DNA of 64,000 nucleotides from Flavobacterium aquiphilum (GCF_027111335.1 NZ_CP114288.1:1798001-1862000); one strand, 5' to 3'; counted from the first letter of the stretch, positions 36,401-44,849 are shown. The notes: a model not told the origin generated them from the letters alone. A program made the numbers and translations.

Positions 36401-37213
36401 AATCGAACCAATTACAGGCAGCGGAATTTTATTTTCTAAGGGATAGAGTTGCTTTTCCCATGAAAATTGCCCACCGTGTGAACCGTTGCTCATTAACGGG
36501 TGATGAACGGCAAGAATTACTGTTTTTTCTTGATTTTTATTTAAAATGCTTTCCAGTTCATTAAAAAAATCCTCTCTTGTTTTGATGTCACAATTGTCAT
36601 TGATTGTGGGATGATTGTTCCAATCTTCCAAAAACCATTCACTGTCAATGGTTATTAAGGTTGTTGTTTTATTAATAGCTACATCTTCAATTGGGCAGGC
36701 TTTTCTAGGCAGAAATGCTTTTTTATCATTCAAATGTTTGGTTACGAAATCGGCTTGGCGTTCTAAACCTTTGATGCCGTTGTACCAATCATGATTCCCC
36801 GGAATCACAATTGTTTTTCCTTTAAATCCTTCTGCTAATTTTAATTGGTTCGTTAGTTTTTTTTCTGCCAATGCAACCTCAGAAGCATTTTTATTGCTAG
36901 GAAAGCCTTTTGGATAGATATTGTCGCCCAAAAACAGCAAAGTGGCTTTTTTGCTTGATTTTTTAAGTTTTTGGTGTAGTAATTCTAATGTTTGTTGTGC
37001 CTGTTCTTCATCGGCATTTCCGGCATCTCCAATTAAATAGAAAGTATGTGAAATCCCTAGGGTATCAGATGAACTGTATGTCTTGTTGGCGCTCACATCT
37101 TTTCCGTACTGCGCTTTATGCGTAGCGCAGGAATTAAGAATTACTGAGACAACTATTAGCAGGGAATAGTTTTTAATTTTGGCAATAAAATGGTTATCCA
37201 AAAACAATTTCAT
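33479..37213 (-). CDS. Lipoprotein metallophosphoesterase fused to kinase-like module and outer-membrane barrel
   Basis: 1244 aa. A lipoprotein-type signal ends VILNSC at about residue 29. Residues ~55-330 are a calcineurin-like phosphoesterase with all metal motifs: GDAG, FLGDNIYP, IPGNHDWYNG, AVHHPLMS and SGHDHNLQ. Residues ~480-670 include ILIGDWDRHSDQWRW and PIPRDRDQAFSKYDG, reminiscent of CotH/HipA/Fam20-like kinase loops. The C-terminal ~350 residues form a surface-antigen/BamA-like barrel ending FGAAYSF. It probably sits in the outer membrane with the phosphoesterase on one side. Substrate unknown. Phosphoesterase and barrel are clear; the middle kinase-like call is inference. Divergent from the HD-PycTM gene. 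Confidence 0.85.
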   Translation of the reverse strand: MKLFLDNHFIAKIKNYSLLIVVSVILNSCATHKAQYGKDVSANKTYSSSDTLGISHTFYLIGDAGNADEEQAQQTLELLHQKLKKSSKKATLLFLGDNIYPKGFPSNKNASEVALAEKKLTNQLKLAEGFKGKTIVIPGNHDWYNGIKGLERQADFVTKHLNDKKAFLPRKACPIEDVAINKTTTLITIDSEWFLEDWNNHPTINDNCDIKTREDFFNELESILNKNQEKTVILAVHHPLMSNGSHGGQFSWEKQLYPLENKIPLPVIGSIINLVRKTSGASSQDIQNKQYTIYAKRVKTLLQKHKNVIVVSGHDHNLQYINNENINQIISGAGSKSETARAINPNDFSYGGNGYTTLTLYKNGDAKVAFFGNENNQEKKLFEHDIIKTKEFNWSSSIANNFPSTITTSIYSPEMTRKSIVHNFLFGKHYRKYYSVPIEVKTATLDTLMGGLKPIREGGGHQSSSLRMSDSKGREYVLRAMKKNATQFLQSVAFKDQYIVNDFEKTYTENFLLDFYTTSHPYAPFVTASMCDQLGISHTNPVLYYIPKQEGLKEFNSNFGNELYMVEERPSDNHLDAKNFGNPTDIISTDDMLKNLHKDEKYSVDEKEYIKARLFDILIGDWDRHSDQWRWGEYKVGDKIVYKPIPRDRDQAFSKYDGTLLSLLMNIPALRHMRTFDSKIDNVKWLEREPYPLDLALLRTTEEKDWIAEAQFIQENLSDEDIDNAFKNMPKEVQDETIEDIKKKLKSRKKDLQKYASEYFDALSHTVIIVGTDKKDKFIISHNAKKSIEIKVLRIKKEGDDLVYTKNVSDAKTKNLWIYGLDDNDTFEVIGNQKSNIKIRLIGGQNNDTYNIENGKKVIVYDFKSKENTYKLDSKTQTQLTDDYDVNLYNYQKPKYNVVSGFPSIGYNPDDGVKVGFNLNYTVNNFKQNPYTQKHILNSSYYFATSGLEFNYEAHFPGLLGKWVIDVESQYTTPNFAMNYFGYGNETQNHDDEFGMDYNRVRIQKFNVSGAIRHVGRYGGEFSFQPMLQQMEVEETEGRFINTPGIINPSVFDRQVFGGAKVKYLFKNADFASKPTLGMTFMASASWLTNLDDSKQNFPTVESYLLFTHKIDHNGKLVLATLFKGKAVLNNNYEFYQGASLGGDLDLRGYRNERFLGNSYYSQSSDLRFSLGKIRHTIAPLTYGILAGFDYGRVWLQGEDSKKWHQDYGGGLWLNTINLITARISYFQSPDEAGRVIFGAAYSF

Positions 37214-37239
37214 AATTTAGTGCTATAAAAATACTCTTT

Positions 37240-38424
37240 ATGAATCTAGTAGAACAATCCGAAGATTTCATCAGTACATTACTCAAAGATAAACTTTCCA
37301 ATTTATATTCTTACCATAATTTTAATCATACTTTGACTGTCGTAAATGCGGTTAAAGAGCTTTGCAAGAAAGAGGAAGTAAGCGATGACGATAAAAAGGC
37401 TCTTTTGGTTGCAGCTTGGTTTCATGATTCAGGTTACATTGATGGGTATGAAAATCACGAGGAAAAGAGCGTAAAAATTGCTGTAGATTTTTTAAAGGAA
37501 AAAGGGCAATCAGATGAATTTATAGCCAATGTATCAAATTTGATTTTGGCAACAGTCAAAGAACACGAACCCAAAACACATTTGGAAAAAATAATCAAAG
37601 ACGCTGATTACGTTCATCTTATAAAAACTGAATATACCACAACTTGCGAATTATTGCGTTTAGAACTGAAAAACACAGGAATAGCAGCATTTTCAAATGC
37701 AGAGTGGACACGGGAAAATCTAAACTTTTTACTGAATAAACATCGTTTTTATACCGATTATGCAATAAAAAAATGGCAGCCATTGAAAGAGAAAAACTTG
37801 GTTCTTATTCAGAAAAAAATGAACAAACAGGAATTGAAAGCAGCCTCAGCACTTGAAGAAGAAAATAAAAAGAAAGAAAAAGTCGAAAAACCGGATCGTG
37901 GCATTGATACTTTGTTTCGAGTAACGTTGGGAAATCACACTCGATTGAGTGGCATAGCCGATAGCAAAGCCAATATTTTATTGTCAGTAAATGCAATTAT
38001 TATCTCTATTGCTCTTTCTTCGATCATTCCGAAATTGGACAGTCCAAAAAACGCGCATTTGGTAATCCCTACTTTCATTATGCTGATGTCGAGCGTTATC
38101 ACCATTATTTTCGCGATTCTTTCGACACGTCCAAAAGTGACTTCGGGATTTTTTACACGGGAAGATGTTGAAGACAAAAAAGTAAATTTGATGTTTTTTG
38201 GGAATTTCTATAAAATGTCTTTGGAAGAATATGATTGGGCAATGAACGAAATGATGAAAGACCGTGATTATTTGTATTCTACGATGATCAAAGACTTGTA
38301 TTACCTCGGATTGGTGTTGCAGCGAAAATACAACTTGCTGCGAATTGCCTATAATATTTTTATGGTCGGGATAATCGTGACAGTGATTGCTTTTGTAATT
38401 GCCTTTAAAAGTCTTGGCTCTTAA
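37240..38424 (+). CDS. HD phosphohydrolase fused to Pycsar effector transmembrane domain
   Basis: 394 aa. Residues ~20-190 are an HD domain: His30, His62-Asp63 (AAWFHDSGYIDGYENHEEKS) and Asp121 (IIKDADYVHLIKTEY). A charged linker follows. Residues ~225-390 match the PycTM (DUF5706) effector domain, TLFRVTLGNHTRLSGIADSK then two hydrophobic helices, with a third near the C-terminus. Known biology: PycTM proteins are membrane effectors of Pycsar antiphage systems, activated by cCMP or cUMP from a neighbouring cyclase. No cyclase gene is next to it here. The HD domain could degrade the signal; that is inference. Convergent with the GAF gene, sharing a terminator. Confidence 0.88.
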   Translation: MNLVEQSEDFISTLLKDKLSNLYSYHNFNHTLTVVNAVKELCKKEEVSDDDKKALLVAAWFHDSGYIDGYENHEEKSVKIAVDFLKEKGQSDEFIANVSNLILATVKEHEPKTHLEKIIKDADYVHLIKTEYTTTCELLRLELKNTGIAAFSNAEWTRENLNFLLNKHRFYTDYAIKKWQPLKEKNLVLIQKKMNKQELKAASALEEENKKKEKVEKPDRGIDTLFRVTLGNHTRLSGIADSKANILLSVNAIIISIALSSIIPKLDSPKNAHLVIPTFIMLMSSVITIIFAILSTRPKVTSGFFTREDVEDKKVNLMFFGNFYKMSLEEYDWAMNEMMKDRDYLYSTMIKDLYYLGLVLQRKYNLLRIAYNIFMVGIIVTVIAFVIAFKSLGS

Positions 38425-38430
38425 AAACGA

Positions 38431-38454
38431 AGCTCAACTAAAACTAGTTGAGCT
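38431..38454. terminator. Shared terminator overlapping the GAF-protein stop codon
   Basis: AGCTCAACTA / TAGTTGAGCT, perfect 10 bp stem, loop aaac. It overlaps the last four codons of the minus-strand gene. T-runs are weak on both sides. Confidence 0.5.
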
Positions 38455-40813
38455 CGTCTAATAAATCTTGATAAGTAATCTTTTTGGTTGCAGGATTTAC
38501 AGTATTGTTAATCACTTTTACACGAATCGCCCTCAAACCTGAAACTCCCTGAAGGTCTTCGACTTCGAATTGCTCGATTTCGGGTTCGAGTATTTTTTTA
38601 TGTTGCAGGTATTTAATATATTTTAAGTATTCAGTTTCTTCGTTGTTTTGAGAATAAACAATCGTGATTTTTTCTTTTTCTGTAATTCGGTCTTTTGTTC
38701 CTTTTATATATGATTTGTCGATACGTTTTTTAATAACTTCATATCTTGCATTGTACGTTCCGTCAACATCAAATCGTTTTTCATCCATTCTAAAACGAAT
38801 AGAAAGCGGTACACTGAAAACTAGAATTAACGATGTTACATCCAATTCGTAAGGAAGCGATTCTTTGAGTTGATGATGTTCCAATTCCATTTCACATAAC
38901 GTTTGCAACTGCCATAAACGCAAGTTGTGCAGATACATTATATCAAAATGTTTGGTTGGCGAAATCGAAGCTCCAATGTATAAATTATGTTCGACACCAT
39001 CTGTTTTAAATCGCTCGTAATAATGAGGATAAATTTGTTGTGCTTCGAGTTGTTTTTCATCTAAAATTGAGGCTAGTTTCTTGTTGATAATAGACATCGC
39101 ATTATCAAATTTTTTTCTTTCCTGATAAAACAAACCTGATTTTTCATCCAAACTTTCAAAATACGATTCTTCTAATTTCTCGTTTTTGGCAAAGCCTTTC
39201 GTGTTTTTTAAAATAGGATGGATTTCCTCCTCAATATAGCGTTGAATATGTTGTTCGGTGTCGGCTTTTAGAGGGAATTTTAATTCGTTTCGAAAGGATT
39301 CCAATTCAAATTTTCTTTGCTCCAAAAGTACCATGTTTGCACTAGGGGTATGATTGTCAAAAATCTCCAAAAGTGCGTTGAGCTGATTTTTTAAATCTTT
39401 TTTGACAGTCTCGTTTCGGTGTTCAGTGGATCCTTTGATATCGATTTGACCATACAACGGATATACATTTTTAAAGACAATTTCTTTAAAAATATAATCT
39501 TTCGTATGATTGATATTTTGAAAATAATTTTGGGTTTCTTTTTTGAATTTCCAATAAACGCTTGGATGGATTGTAGTGTATTCACGCTGAATAATAGCTT
39601 CAATCTGATGTTGCATATCGGTATTATAACGATCGATAGTATCAGTTAAATACGGTAAAACTAATTCGAGTTTAGTGATATTGATGCTGTTTATATCTCT
39701 TGGATTTTCTGAAACTAATTCAACAACGCCCAATAAATTTCCATCTTTTATTACCGGAGCAAAAACACAGCTTTGAATATTTTGTCTTAGTAAATGTTCT
39801 CCAAGTTTTTTATTTGAAGATTCTTCTATAAATTTTTTAACATTTGAAATTACAAAAGGCTCTTTATTATGAAGCAAATTCTCAAAGGAACAGCCAAAAA
39901 AATCGTTTTTACATTCAACTTCCTGATCAGATGAAAGTAAAAAACTCTGCATCTGTTTATCAAATTTGATGGGCTTTATGAATTTTTCTTCTTCTGGATT
40001 ATAGATGATGAAGCCAACTCTCAAACTCGGAATTTTAAAGATTGACCTGAAAATGTTTTCAATAATATCGTTAGATGCAACAGAATTGGTATTGGGTTTT
40101 AATAAGTTGCTTTTTAAATTTGAGATCGCACTTTCTATAGTGGCATCAAATAAGGAAACAATTCCAAAACCTTTTAAAATCCAGCTTTCTTTTGGGAATT
40201 TTGATTTCCAAAGTTCAATATCATCATAGTTGTCAATTAGTAAATCAATATCGTCTTGCGTCAAATGTATAGCGTTTTCAGTTGGTGTAATTTCAATGAA
40301 ATCAGCATTGTACAAAATGCGATAGTGTTTTTCGATACCATTTTCATCAGGAATGTCGTAGAAAAAAGGTCTGTTAAAGTCAATGCGCTGTTTGTAATAA
40401 CCGCTTAGAATTAAACAGCAGTTGGTTATATAGAACTGATGATCGTCAAAATCACGAATTTCCATGTAAAATTCATTACCTGCGTTACTCAAAATTTTCT
40501 TGAAACGCTCTGTATAATTGAAAGATACATTTTGAAACGGAATAGTAACAGCCTTGATTTCATTGTGAGTTAAAGCAGTTGGGAATAAATCAGCTAAAAG
40601 ATTTTTAATTAAAGGTTCATTTTTTTTGATCAAAGAATAATCTCGGATTCCGGTTCTAAATTCCGGCAAAGTTTCTATTTCTTTTAGTAGTGCTTTGGCA
40701 TAGTTTGATCTGTAATCAACGTTTGATAAAGCGATTTCTTCAAAAGATTCGATCAGTTTATGAAAGGAAATTATGGTTTGGAAAGGACTATCTTTATGTA
40801 AATGAGTATCCAT
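38444..40813 (-). CDS. Large cytoplasmic GAF domain protein of unknown role
   Basis: 789 aa, no signal peptide or membrane segment. Residues ~255-410 look like a GAF domain (RVGFIIYNPEEEKFIKPIKF, QSCVFAPVIKDGNLLGVVEL, YLTDTIDRY). The rest is mainly charged helical sequence, with a C-terminal part from ~620 to 789 of mixed strands (RYEVIKKRIDKSYIKGTKDR). No catalytic domain was recognised. GAF domains bind small ligands or nucleotides; none can be assigned. The partner gene is not obvious, the nearest neighbours being HD-PycTM (convergent) and a nucleoid-associated protein (same strand, 159-base gap with a terminator between). Confidence 0.75.
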   Translation of the reverse strand: MDTHLHKDSPFQTIISFHKLIESFEEIALSNVDYRSNYAKALLKEIETLPEFRTGIRDYSLIKKNEPLIKNLLADLFPTALTHNEIKAVTIPFQNVSFNYTERFKKILSNAGNEFYMEIRDFDDHQFYITNCCLILSGYYKQRIDFNRPFFYDIPDENGIEKHYRILYNADFIEITPTENAIHLTQDDIDLLIDNYDDIELWKSKFPKESWILKGFGIVSLFDATIESAISNLKSNLLKPNTNSVASNDIIENIFRSIFKIPSLRVGFIIYNPEEEKFIKPIKFDKQMQSFLLSSDQEVECKNDFFGCSFENLLHNKEPFVISNVKKFIEESSNKKLGEHLLRQNIQSCVFAPVIKDGNLLGVVELVSENPRDINSINITKLELVLPYLTDTIDRYNTDMQHQIEAIIQREYTTIHPSVYWKFKKETQNYFQNINHTKDYIFKEIVFKNVYPLYGQIDIKGSTEHRNETVKKDLKNQLNALLEIFDNHTPSANMVLLEQRKFELESFRNELKFPLKADTEQHIQRYIEEEIHPILKNTKGFAKNEKLEESYFESLDEKSGLFYQERKKFDNAMSIINKKLASILDEKQLEAQQIYPHYYERFKTDGVEHNLYIGASISPTKHFDIMYLHNLRLWQLQTLCEMELEHHQLKESLPYELDVTSLILVFSVPLSIRFRMDEKRFDVDGTYNARYEVIKKRIDKSYIKGTKDRITEKEKITIVYSQNNEETEYLKYIKYLQHKKILEPEIEQFEVEDLQGVSGLRAIRVKVINNTVNPATKKITYQDLLDELN

Positions 40814-40911
40814 CTTGATTTTTGATTTAAACTATAAAATTAGTGATAAATTAAGAACGTTTGACAATTTGTAATTTCTTTCGATTATAGTGATATAGAT
40901 ATTAATCCATA

Positions 40912-40947
40912 AAAAACGGCAGCTTCAAATGGGCTGCCGTTTTTTTG
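40912..40947. terminator. Terminator after the nucleoid-associated protein gene
   Basis: ACGGCAGC / GCTGCCGT, with A-run before and T-run after, loop of nine bases. It works in either direction. Confidence 0.8.
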
Positions 40948-40972
40948 ATAGGAAATTGAAATAGAATAAATT

Positions 40973-42031
40973 CTAGCTTTTTTGTTCTTTGTTGAAATAA
41001 ACCAAATAGTAATACATCTGTTTTTCTTCGTCCCAACCTTTTTCAACAAATTTCTCTGCACTTTCCGGGTTGATGAAATCCATTTTAATTTGGATATGTG
41101 TGTCCAAGTTAATTACGTTTTTTATTGATTTTCTCGCATCACTTACCGCTGCATTGGCAATAGGGAATGAGGTTACATCTTCAATACTGTATTTCTCTCC
41201 TTTATCAACTTTGTAGTTTTTAAACTCCGGAATCAAATCAGGATTGTCCAATACTTCGTTCAAGAAATTGCTCTCTTCGAATTGATCGTTTTTTGCAAAA
41301 TAATTCACCGAACGGTTCATGAACATTACTTCTTCCTTTTTGTCTTCGGCAGGGAAAACAACATCTTTGGCAAATCCTTGACAGAATTTCAAGTATTTTT
41401 TGGTGATAAAGTTTTCGTCCTCAAAAGCATCAACAGAAAGGAAATGCTCTAACCAATATCTAGCATCATAACGATTGCTGTCCACAGAAAGGATTTTGTA
41501 GCCTTCTTCTTTTTTGTAATTAAAAATAAGACAACCTTTGTCCATTTTGTTCAAACTCACACCGTGTTGAAGAATCATCTCTAGTTGCGTTCCTTTTTCC
41601 TCAAACTGTAAAAAGTCGGATTGGATTTCACTTTTGTAAATACCGATGGCGTCCACCACATTGTTGTCAATGTTCAAATTGGTCAAATACGTCACATAGA
41701 CCTCACCGTTTTTGATGTGCGGATGGTTGGACTGTTCAAAAAGATGTTTGGTTATCTTTTTGGAAACATCATGCAACGAATTTGGATTAGCAAAAATTTC
41801 AGTCGCATATTTAAACATGTCATTGTAGTCCAAATCTACTTCGTGTGCAAACTGAAAGTAGTTTTCTTCCTTTTCTTTAAAAGGCTTAAAGAAAAACTCT
41901 TTCATCAAAGGCACAATTTCATCGCTCAATTTAAATGGTTCTTCCGATAAAAAAAGAGGCTCGTTACGGCTCATATTTCCCACACGGTGTATGGAAAGCG
42001 TCTCAATGTGCGTGTTGTATAAGTTGATCAT
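40973..42031 (-). CDS. Nucleoid-associated protein (NdpA/YejK family)
   Basis: 352 aa. It has the family layout: MINLYNTHIETLSIHRVGN at the N-terminus, a middle part with NNVVDAIGIYKSEIQSDFLQ, then LNKMDKGCLIFNYKKEEGY and VDSNRYDARYWLEHFLSV, and a variable C-terminus. Proteins of this family associate with the nucleoid; their job in Bacteroidota is not well known. It follows a PRiA4_ORF3-type gene on the same strand with a 91-base gap that contains a hairpin, so the two may be separate units. Confidence 0.88.
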   Translation of the reverse strand: MINLYNTHIETLSIHRVGNMSRNEPLFLSEEPFKLSDEIVPLMKEFFFKPFKEKEENYFQFAHEVDLDYNDMFKYATEIFANPNSLHDVSKKITKHLFEQSNHPHIKNGEVYVTYLTNLNIDNNVVDAIGIYKSEIQSDFLQFEEKGTQLEMILQHGVSLNKMDKGCLIFNYKKEEGYKILSVDSNRYDARYWLEHFLSVDAFEDENFITKKYLKFCQGFAKDVVFPAEDKKEEVMFMNRSVNYFAKNDQFEESNFLNEVLDNPDLIPEFKNYKVDKGEKYSIEDVTSFPIANAAVSDARKSIKNVINLDTHIQIKMDFINPESAEKFVEKGWDEEKQMYYYLVYFNKEQKS

Positions 42032-42056
42032 TTTTTGTTTTTTAGATGATAGATGG

Positions 42057-42103
42057 AAGAGCCAAGAAAAAAGACGGAATTAAAGTCTTTACTCTTGGCT
42101 CTT
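42057..42103. terminator. Long hairpin between the PRiA4_ORF3 and nucleoid-associated genes
   Basis: AAGAGCCAAGA / TCTTGGCTCTT pair over 11 bp, with an inner AAAGAC/GTCTTT stem. It is 20 bases past the stop of the minus-strand upstream gene. Confidence 0.65.
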
Positions 42104-42122
42104 TATTCTTATAGTCTTTTTG

Positions 42123-42665
42123 TTAATTCCAATTCTCCTCAAACCCGTAGTCTTCAAAGCTGTCGTCGCCTTCAAACATATCTAGGTCGTCTTCGTCCAA
42201 ATCGTCTTCAAATTCACCGTAAATATCGTCGTGCATGCTATCGGCTTCAAAGTTTTTTTCAAGGGCTTCGGCCGGCATTTCGCCATGCGAAAATAAAGTT
42301 TCAGGATAGGTTGCGCCCACGTGCTCCTCTTCGATAGCAGCCAATTCTACTAAGAAAGTCCACATATTGATGAAATCGTAAACATAAATAATCTTAGTGT
42401 TTTCCTCGTCTAGTATGTCAGATAACTGATAGTCACTCATGATTTTTTGTTCACCCTGAACATCGCCTGTATCAAAAAGCGAAATTTCATCTTCCTGATT
42501 CCAAGTTTCATCACAAGTATAAAAAGAAGCTACTTCCATTCCGTCAAAACCAAATGAATTGAAAATAGCATTGTGTAAATCTTCTAAAGTATCTTCTGAA
42601 AGTATTGCTATGTCTCTGAAAATGTCTTCTTCTGCATCTAGAATGACTCTGAATTTATAAACCAT
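42123..42665 (-). CDS. PRiA4_ORF3 family protein (IS1096 TnpR-like passenger family)
   Basis: 180 aa. The first 100 residues (YKFRVILDAEEDIFRDIAIL, DTLEDLHNAIFNSFGFDG, ASFYTCDETWNQEDEISLFD) fit the plasmid pRiA4b ORF-3/IS1096 TnpR passenger family. The C-terminus is strongly acidic (FEDDLDEDDLDMFEGDDSFE). Although named after mobile elements, most Bacteroidota copies are chromosomal and stand alone; the function is unknown. No transposase or inverted repeat was seen around it. A TACATTTG -7 box on the minus strand at 42689-42696 lies 24 bases upstream. Confidence 0.82.
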   Translation of the reverse strand: MVYKFRVILDAEEDIFRDIAILSEDTLEDLHNAIFNSFGFDGMEVASFYTCDETWNQEDEISLFDTGDVQGEQKIMSDYQLSDILDEENTKIIYVYDFINMWTFLVELAAIEEEHVGATYPETLFSHGEMPAEALEKNFEADSMHDDIYGEFEDDLDEDDLDMFEGDDSFEDYGFEENWN

Positions 42666-42688
42666 AATCTTAATTTTTATTGAAGGAG

Positions 42689-42696
42689 CAAATGTA
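42689..42696 (-). promoter_or_regulatory. -7 box for the PRiA4_ORF3 gene
   Basis: On the minus strand it reads TACATTTG, an exact TAnnTTTG match 24 bases before the start. No spaced TTG was found. Confidence 0.4.
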
Positions 42697-42763
42697 AAGC
42701 TTAATTTTAGAATTTAATTTATGAATTGGGTTTTGTTGAAAAGATTTTTGGTTATGTTATTCG

Positions 42764-43921
42764 TTATTTCATCACATTGTAATCTTTTATAGTTTTTATA
42801 ACTAATGTTTCTACCATATCGTAACTCATCCCAAACTGTTTTTCTAAAACGGAATTAAAATTAGCTTTGTTAGAATTGTACAATTCCCAAATTCCTTTTT
42901 CACCCTGTTTTTCATACACAAGTTTACAAATCACGCCTCCAGTGACATATAAAATATTGTTGTCAAATTCGTTACGGAGTTTAAAAGTCATTATGTCTTC
43001 AATAGTAAGGTTGTTTTGTTTTTGAAATGTTTTTGAAACACCTTTTAGGGCTTCTTCAAAAGTTGTATTGCCTCCGGGGCCTGCTAACCAAGTAGCTAGA
43101 CCTTCTGTAACAATCATTGGACATCCAGCATCACCATTTTTTGGAATAGGGAATAACATGTGAATAAATTCATGAGGAAAATAGGCCTTTCCATAAGTGG
43201 TAAAAATTTCTTTTGTAGAAGTAAATGTTTGACCACCTAAATAAGACATCCAATAATCAAAATTGTAGAGTTTACCCATTGCATCAGGATTTGGTAACAG
43301 ATAATAAGTAAAAGGCTCTACTTTAACGTTAAATTGTTTTGCTATTTTTTCGCAAAAAACTACCGACTTAGCAGCTTCCTCTTTGTTGAAAACACAATCG
43401 GGATGAACTACATAATTAATGAATTTGTACTGATGTTTTTCCCATTTTTGGGTGTCATATAAGATTGTGTTTTCTAATTTAAATTCTCCTTTGTTATTTC
43501 TTACAGCATATAATTTGGTAATCCAATCTGGGGTATATTTATCATATTCTGCATCAGGACATTTTTGTTCAAAAATAGTTTTTATCTGATATCTGTTTAT
43601 CGCAATACTATCAATTTGTAATATTTTAGGTGTATAGGAACTAAAATACTTAATTGAATTACTATAAACAAACATCAAATTGGAAGATCTGTCAGGTCTT
43701 AATTTATTTTTCACATAATATTTAGCTTCATCAACATTCCAATTTGGATTTTGATAAATACTATCAGGTCTTGAATTAAGGTAGTTTTTATACATATGAT
43801 ATACTTGTTTAATTGCAACCTTGGAAGTATCTACTCTGGCTGAAATATTTGGTGTAATGGTTTGTGCTTTAGAACTTATACTCGTTAAAATAATTAAAAG
43901 GAGCAATTGATATTTTTTCAT
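42764..43921 (-). CDS. Secreted HExxH metallopeptidase-like protein
   Basis: 385 aa. The signal peptide is residues 1-20 (ending SSKAQ). The zinc-peptidase motif HEFIH is at residues 250-254 (FPHEFIHMLFPIP), with a likely third-ligand/helper segment TEGLATWLAG around Glu273, the gluzincin pattern HExxH-(~18)-E. This fits peptidase MA-like proteins, probably periplasmic or outer-surface. No known substrate. The N-terminal ~120 residues form a separate small domain of unknown type. It sits after a probable pseudogene remnant on the same strand. Confidence 0.7.
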   Translation of the reverse strand: MKKYQLLLLIILTSISSKAQTITPNISARVDTSKVAIKQVYHMYKNYLNSRPDSIYQNPNWNVDEAKYYVKNKLRPDRSSNLMFVYSNSIKYFSSYTPKILQIDSIAINRYQIKTIFEQKCPDAEYDKYTPDWITKLYAVRNNKGEFKLENTILYDTQKWEKHQYKFINYVVHPDCVFNKEEAAKSVVFCEKIAKQFNVKVEPFTYYLLPNPDAMGKLYNFDYWMSYLGGQTFTSTKEIFTTYGKAYFPHEFIHMLFPIPKNGDAGCPMIVTEGLATWLAGPGGNTTFEEALKGVSKTFQKQNNLTIEDIMTFKLRNEFDNNILYVTGGVICKLVYEKQGEKGIWELYNSNKANFNSVLEKQFGMSYDMVETLVIKTIKDYNVMK

Positions 43922-43925
43922 TTGT

Positions 43926-44074
43926 TTAAAATTGATAATTCGTTGATAATATTTTAGCCTTATCCCTCAAAAAAAACTTTGCAAGTAGCGGCAAGTTTTG
44001 GGTTTCGGTAAGTTTGTTATTACTGAATGTAGTTTGAGTAAGAATTAAAAGAAAGAGTAACAAGGTTTTTTCAT
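43926..44074 (-). pseudogene. Frameshifted remnant of a secreted protein N-terminus
   Basis: Minus-strand ATG at 44074 is followed by AAAAAA. Adding one A to this run would give MKKTLLLFLLILTQTTFS, a clean signal peptide, then NNKLTETQNLPLLAK; as it stands the frame is broken. The remnant ends within 45 codons. The peptide recalls the N-terminus of flavobacterial S41-type peptidases, but only weakly. The rest of the 43922-44238 gap is AT-rich with nothing else recognised. Confidence 0.35.
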
Positions 44075-44238
44075 ATGGGGGTTCTTTTAAAAGTGAGATA
44101 AGTTTTATCAAAAATAGAATTATAAATTTCAAATGCAACCATATTCAAACAAAAAATGCACAAAATTCACTAATAAATCTGTGAAAATTTGTGCAATTTG
44201 TTGAGAAATTTTGCTTTAAGGACTTCTTGTCTTTACGA

Positions 44239-44835
44239 TCAAATTTTTATAGCTTTTGAAATCCTCTTTCTAAGCTGATGGTATTTTTTATGAGTTGGAT
44301 AATATCTATTTGGAGTCATGTTGTTAAAAATCAATGCGGTAAAAAGCAAAATCAAAACACCTAACAGAACCGGCGAAAACACATACATATACCCTAAGGC
44401 CTTTATTTTGTCAGAACCAATGATGGCAATCAAAGCTGTCGCTCCTCCCGGTGGGTGCAGCGTTTTGGTTATCTGCATCAGAATAATGGCAAATGAAACG
44501 GCGAGGGGAGCGGCTATCCAAATAATATCCGGAATCAATTTATGAACGGTAACTCCAATTAAGGCCGAAATTAAATGTCCGCCAACCAAATTTCTAGGTT
44601 GCGAAAACGGACTTTGTATAATTCCATAAATCAATACACTCGACGCTCCAAAAGAACCAATCAGGTAAACCGCGTCATTTCCTTTAAAGTGGATGGATTG
44701 AATATAAGCAAGAATTCCAATACCAACAAACGAGCCTAAAAATGACCAAAATTGTTCTTTATAATCGACTAAAGTTTCTTTGTAAAGGATGTATTTTGTT
44801 TTGCGATAAGTTCGCTTTATTTTTTGAACAGGCAT
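44239..44835 (-). CDS. HPP family membrane protein
   Basis: 198 aa with four hydrophobic segments. The name-giving HPP motif is in TKTLHPPGGATALIAIIGSD. Some HPP proteins in cyanobacteria are reported to import nitrite, but the substrate of this one cannot be told. The basic N-terminus (QKIKRTYRKTKYILYK) is cytoplasmic. It is 14 bases downstream of the ClC gene on the same strand, so both are probably co-transcribed as an anion-handling pair (inference). Confidence 0.9.
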   Translation of the reverse strand: MPVQKIKRTYRKTKYILYKETLVDYKEQFWSFLGSFVGIGILAYIQSIHFKGNDAVYLIGSFGASSVLIYGIIQSPFSQPRNLVGGHLISALIGVTVHKLIPDIIWIAAPLAVSFAIILMQITKTLHPPGGATALIAIIGSDKIKALGYMYVFSPVLLGVLILLFTALIFNNMTPNRYYPTHKKYHQLRKRISKAIKI

Positions 44836-44849
44836 GAGGTAACTTTATT

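Noticed and set aside
37240..38424. A complete Pycsar antiphage operon
   Set aside because: No nucleotide cyclase gene lies next to the effector or anywhere in the window.
42123..42665. Insertion sequence or transposon around the TnpR-like passenger gene
   Set aside because: No transposase, terminal repeats or target duplication were seen; the family name is historical.
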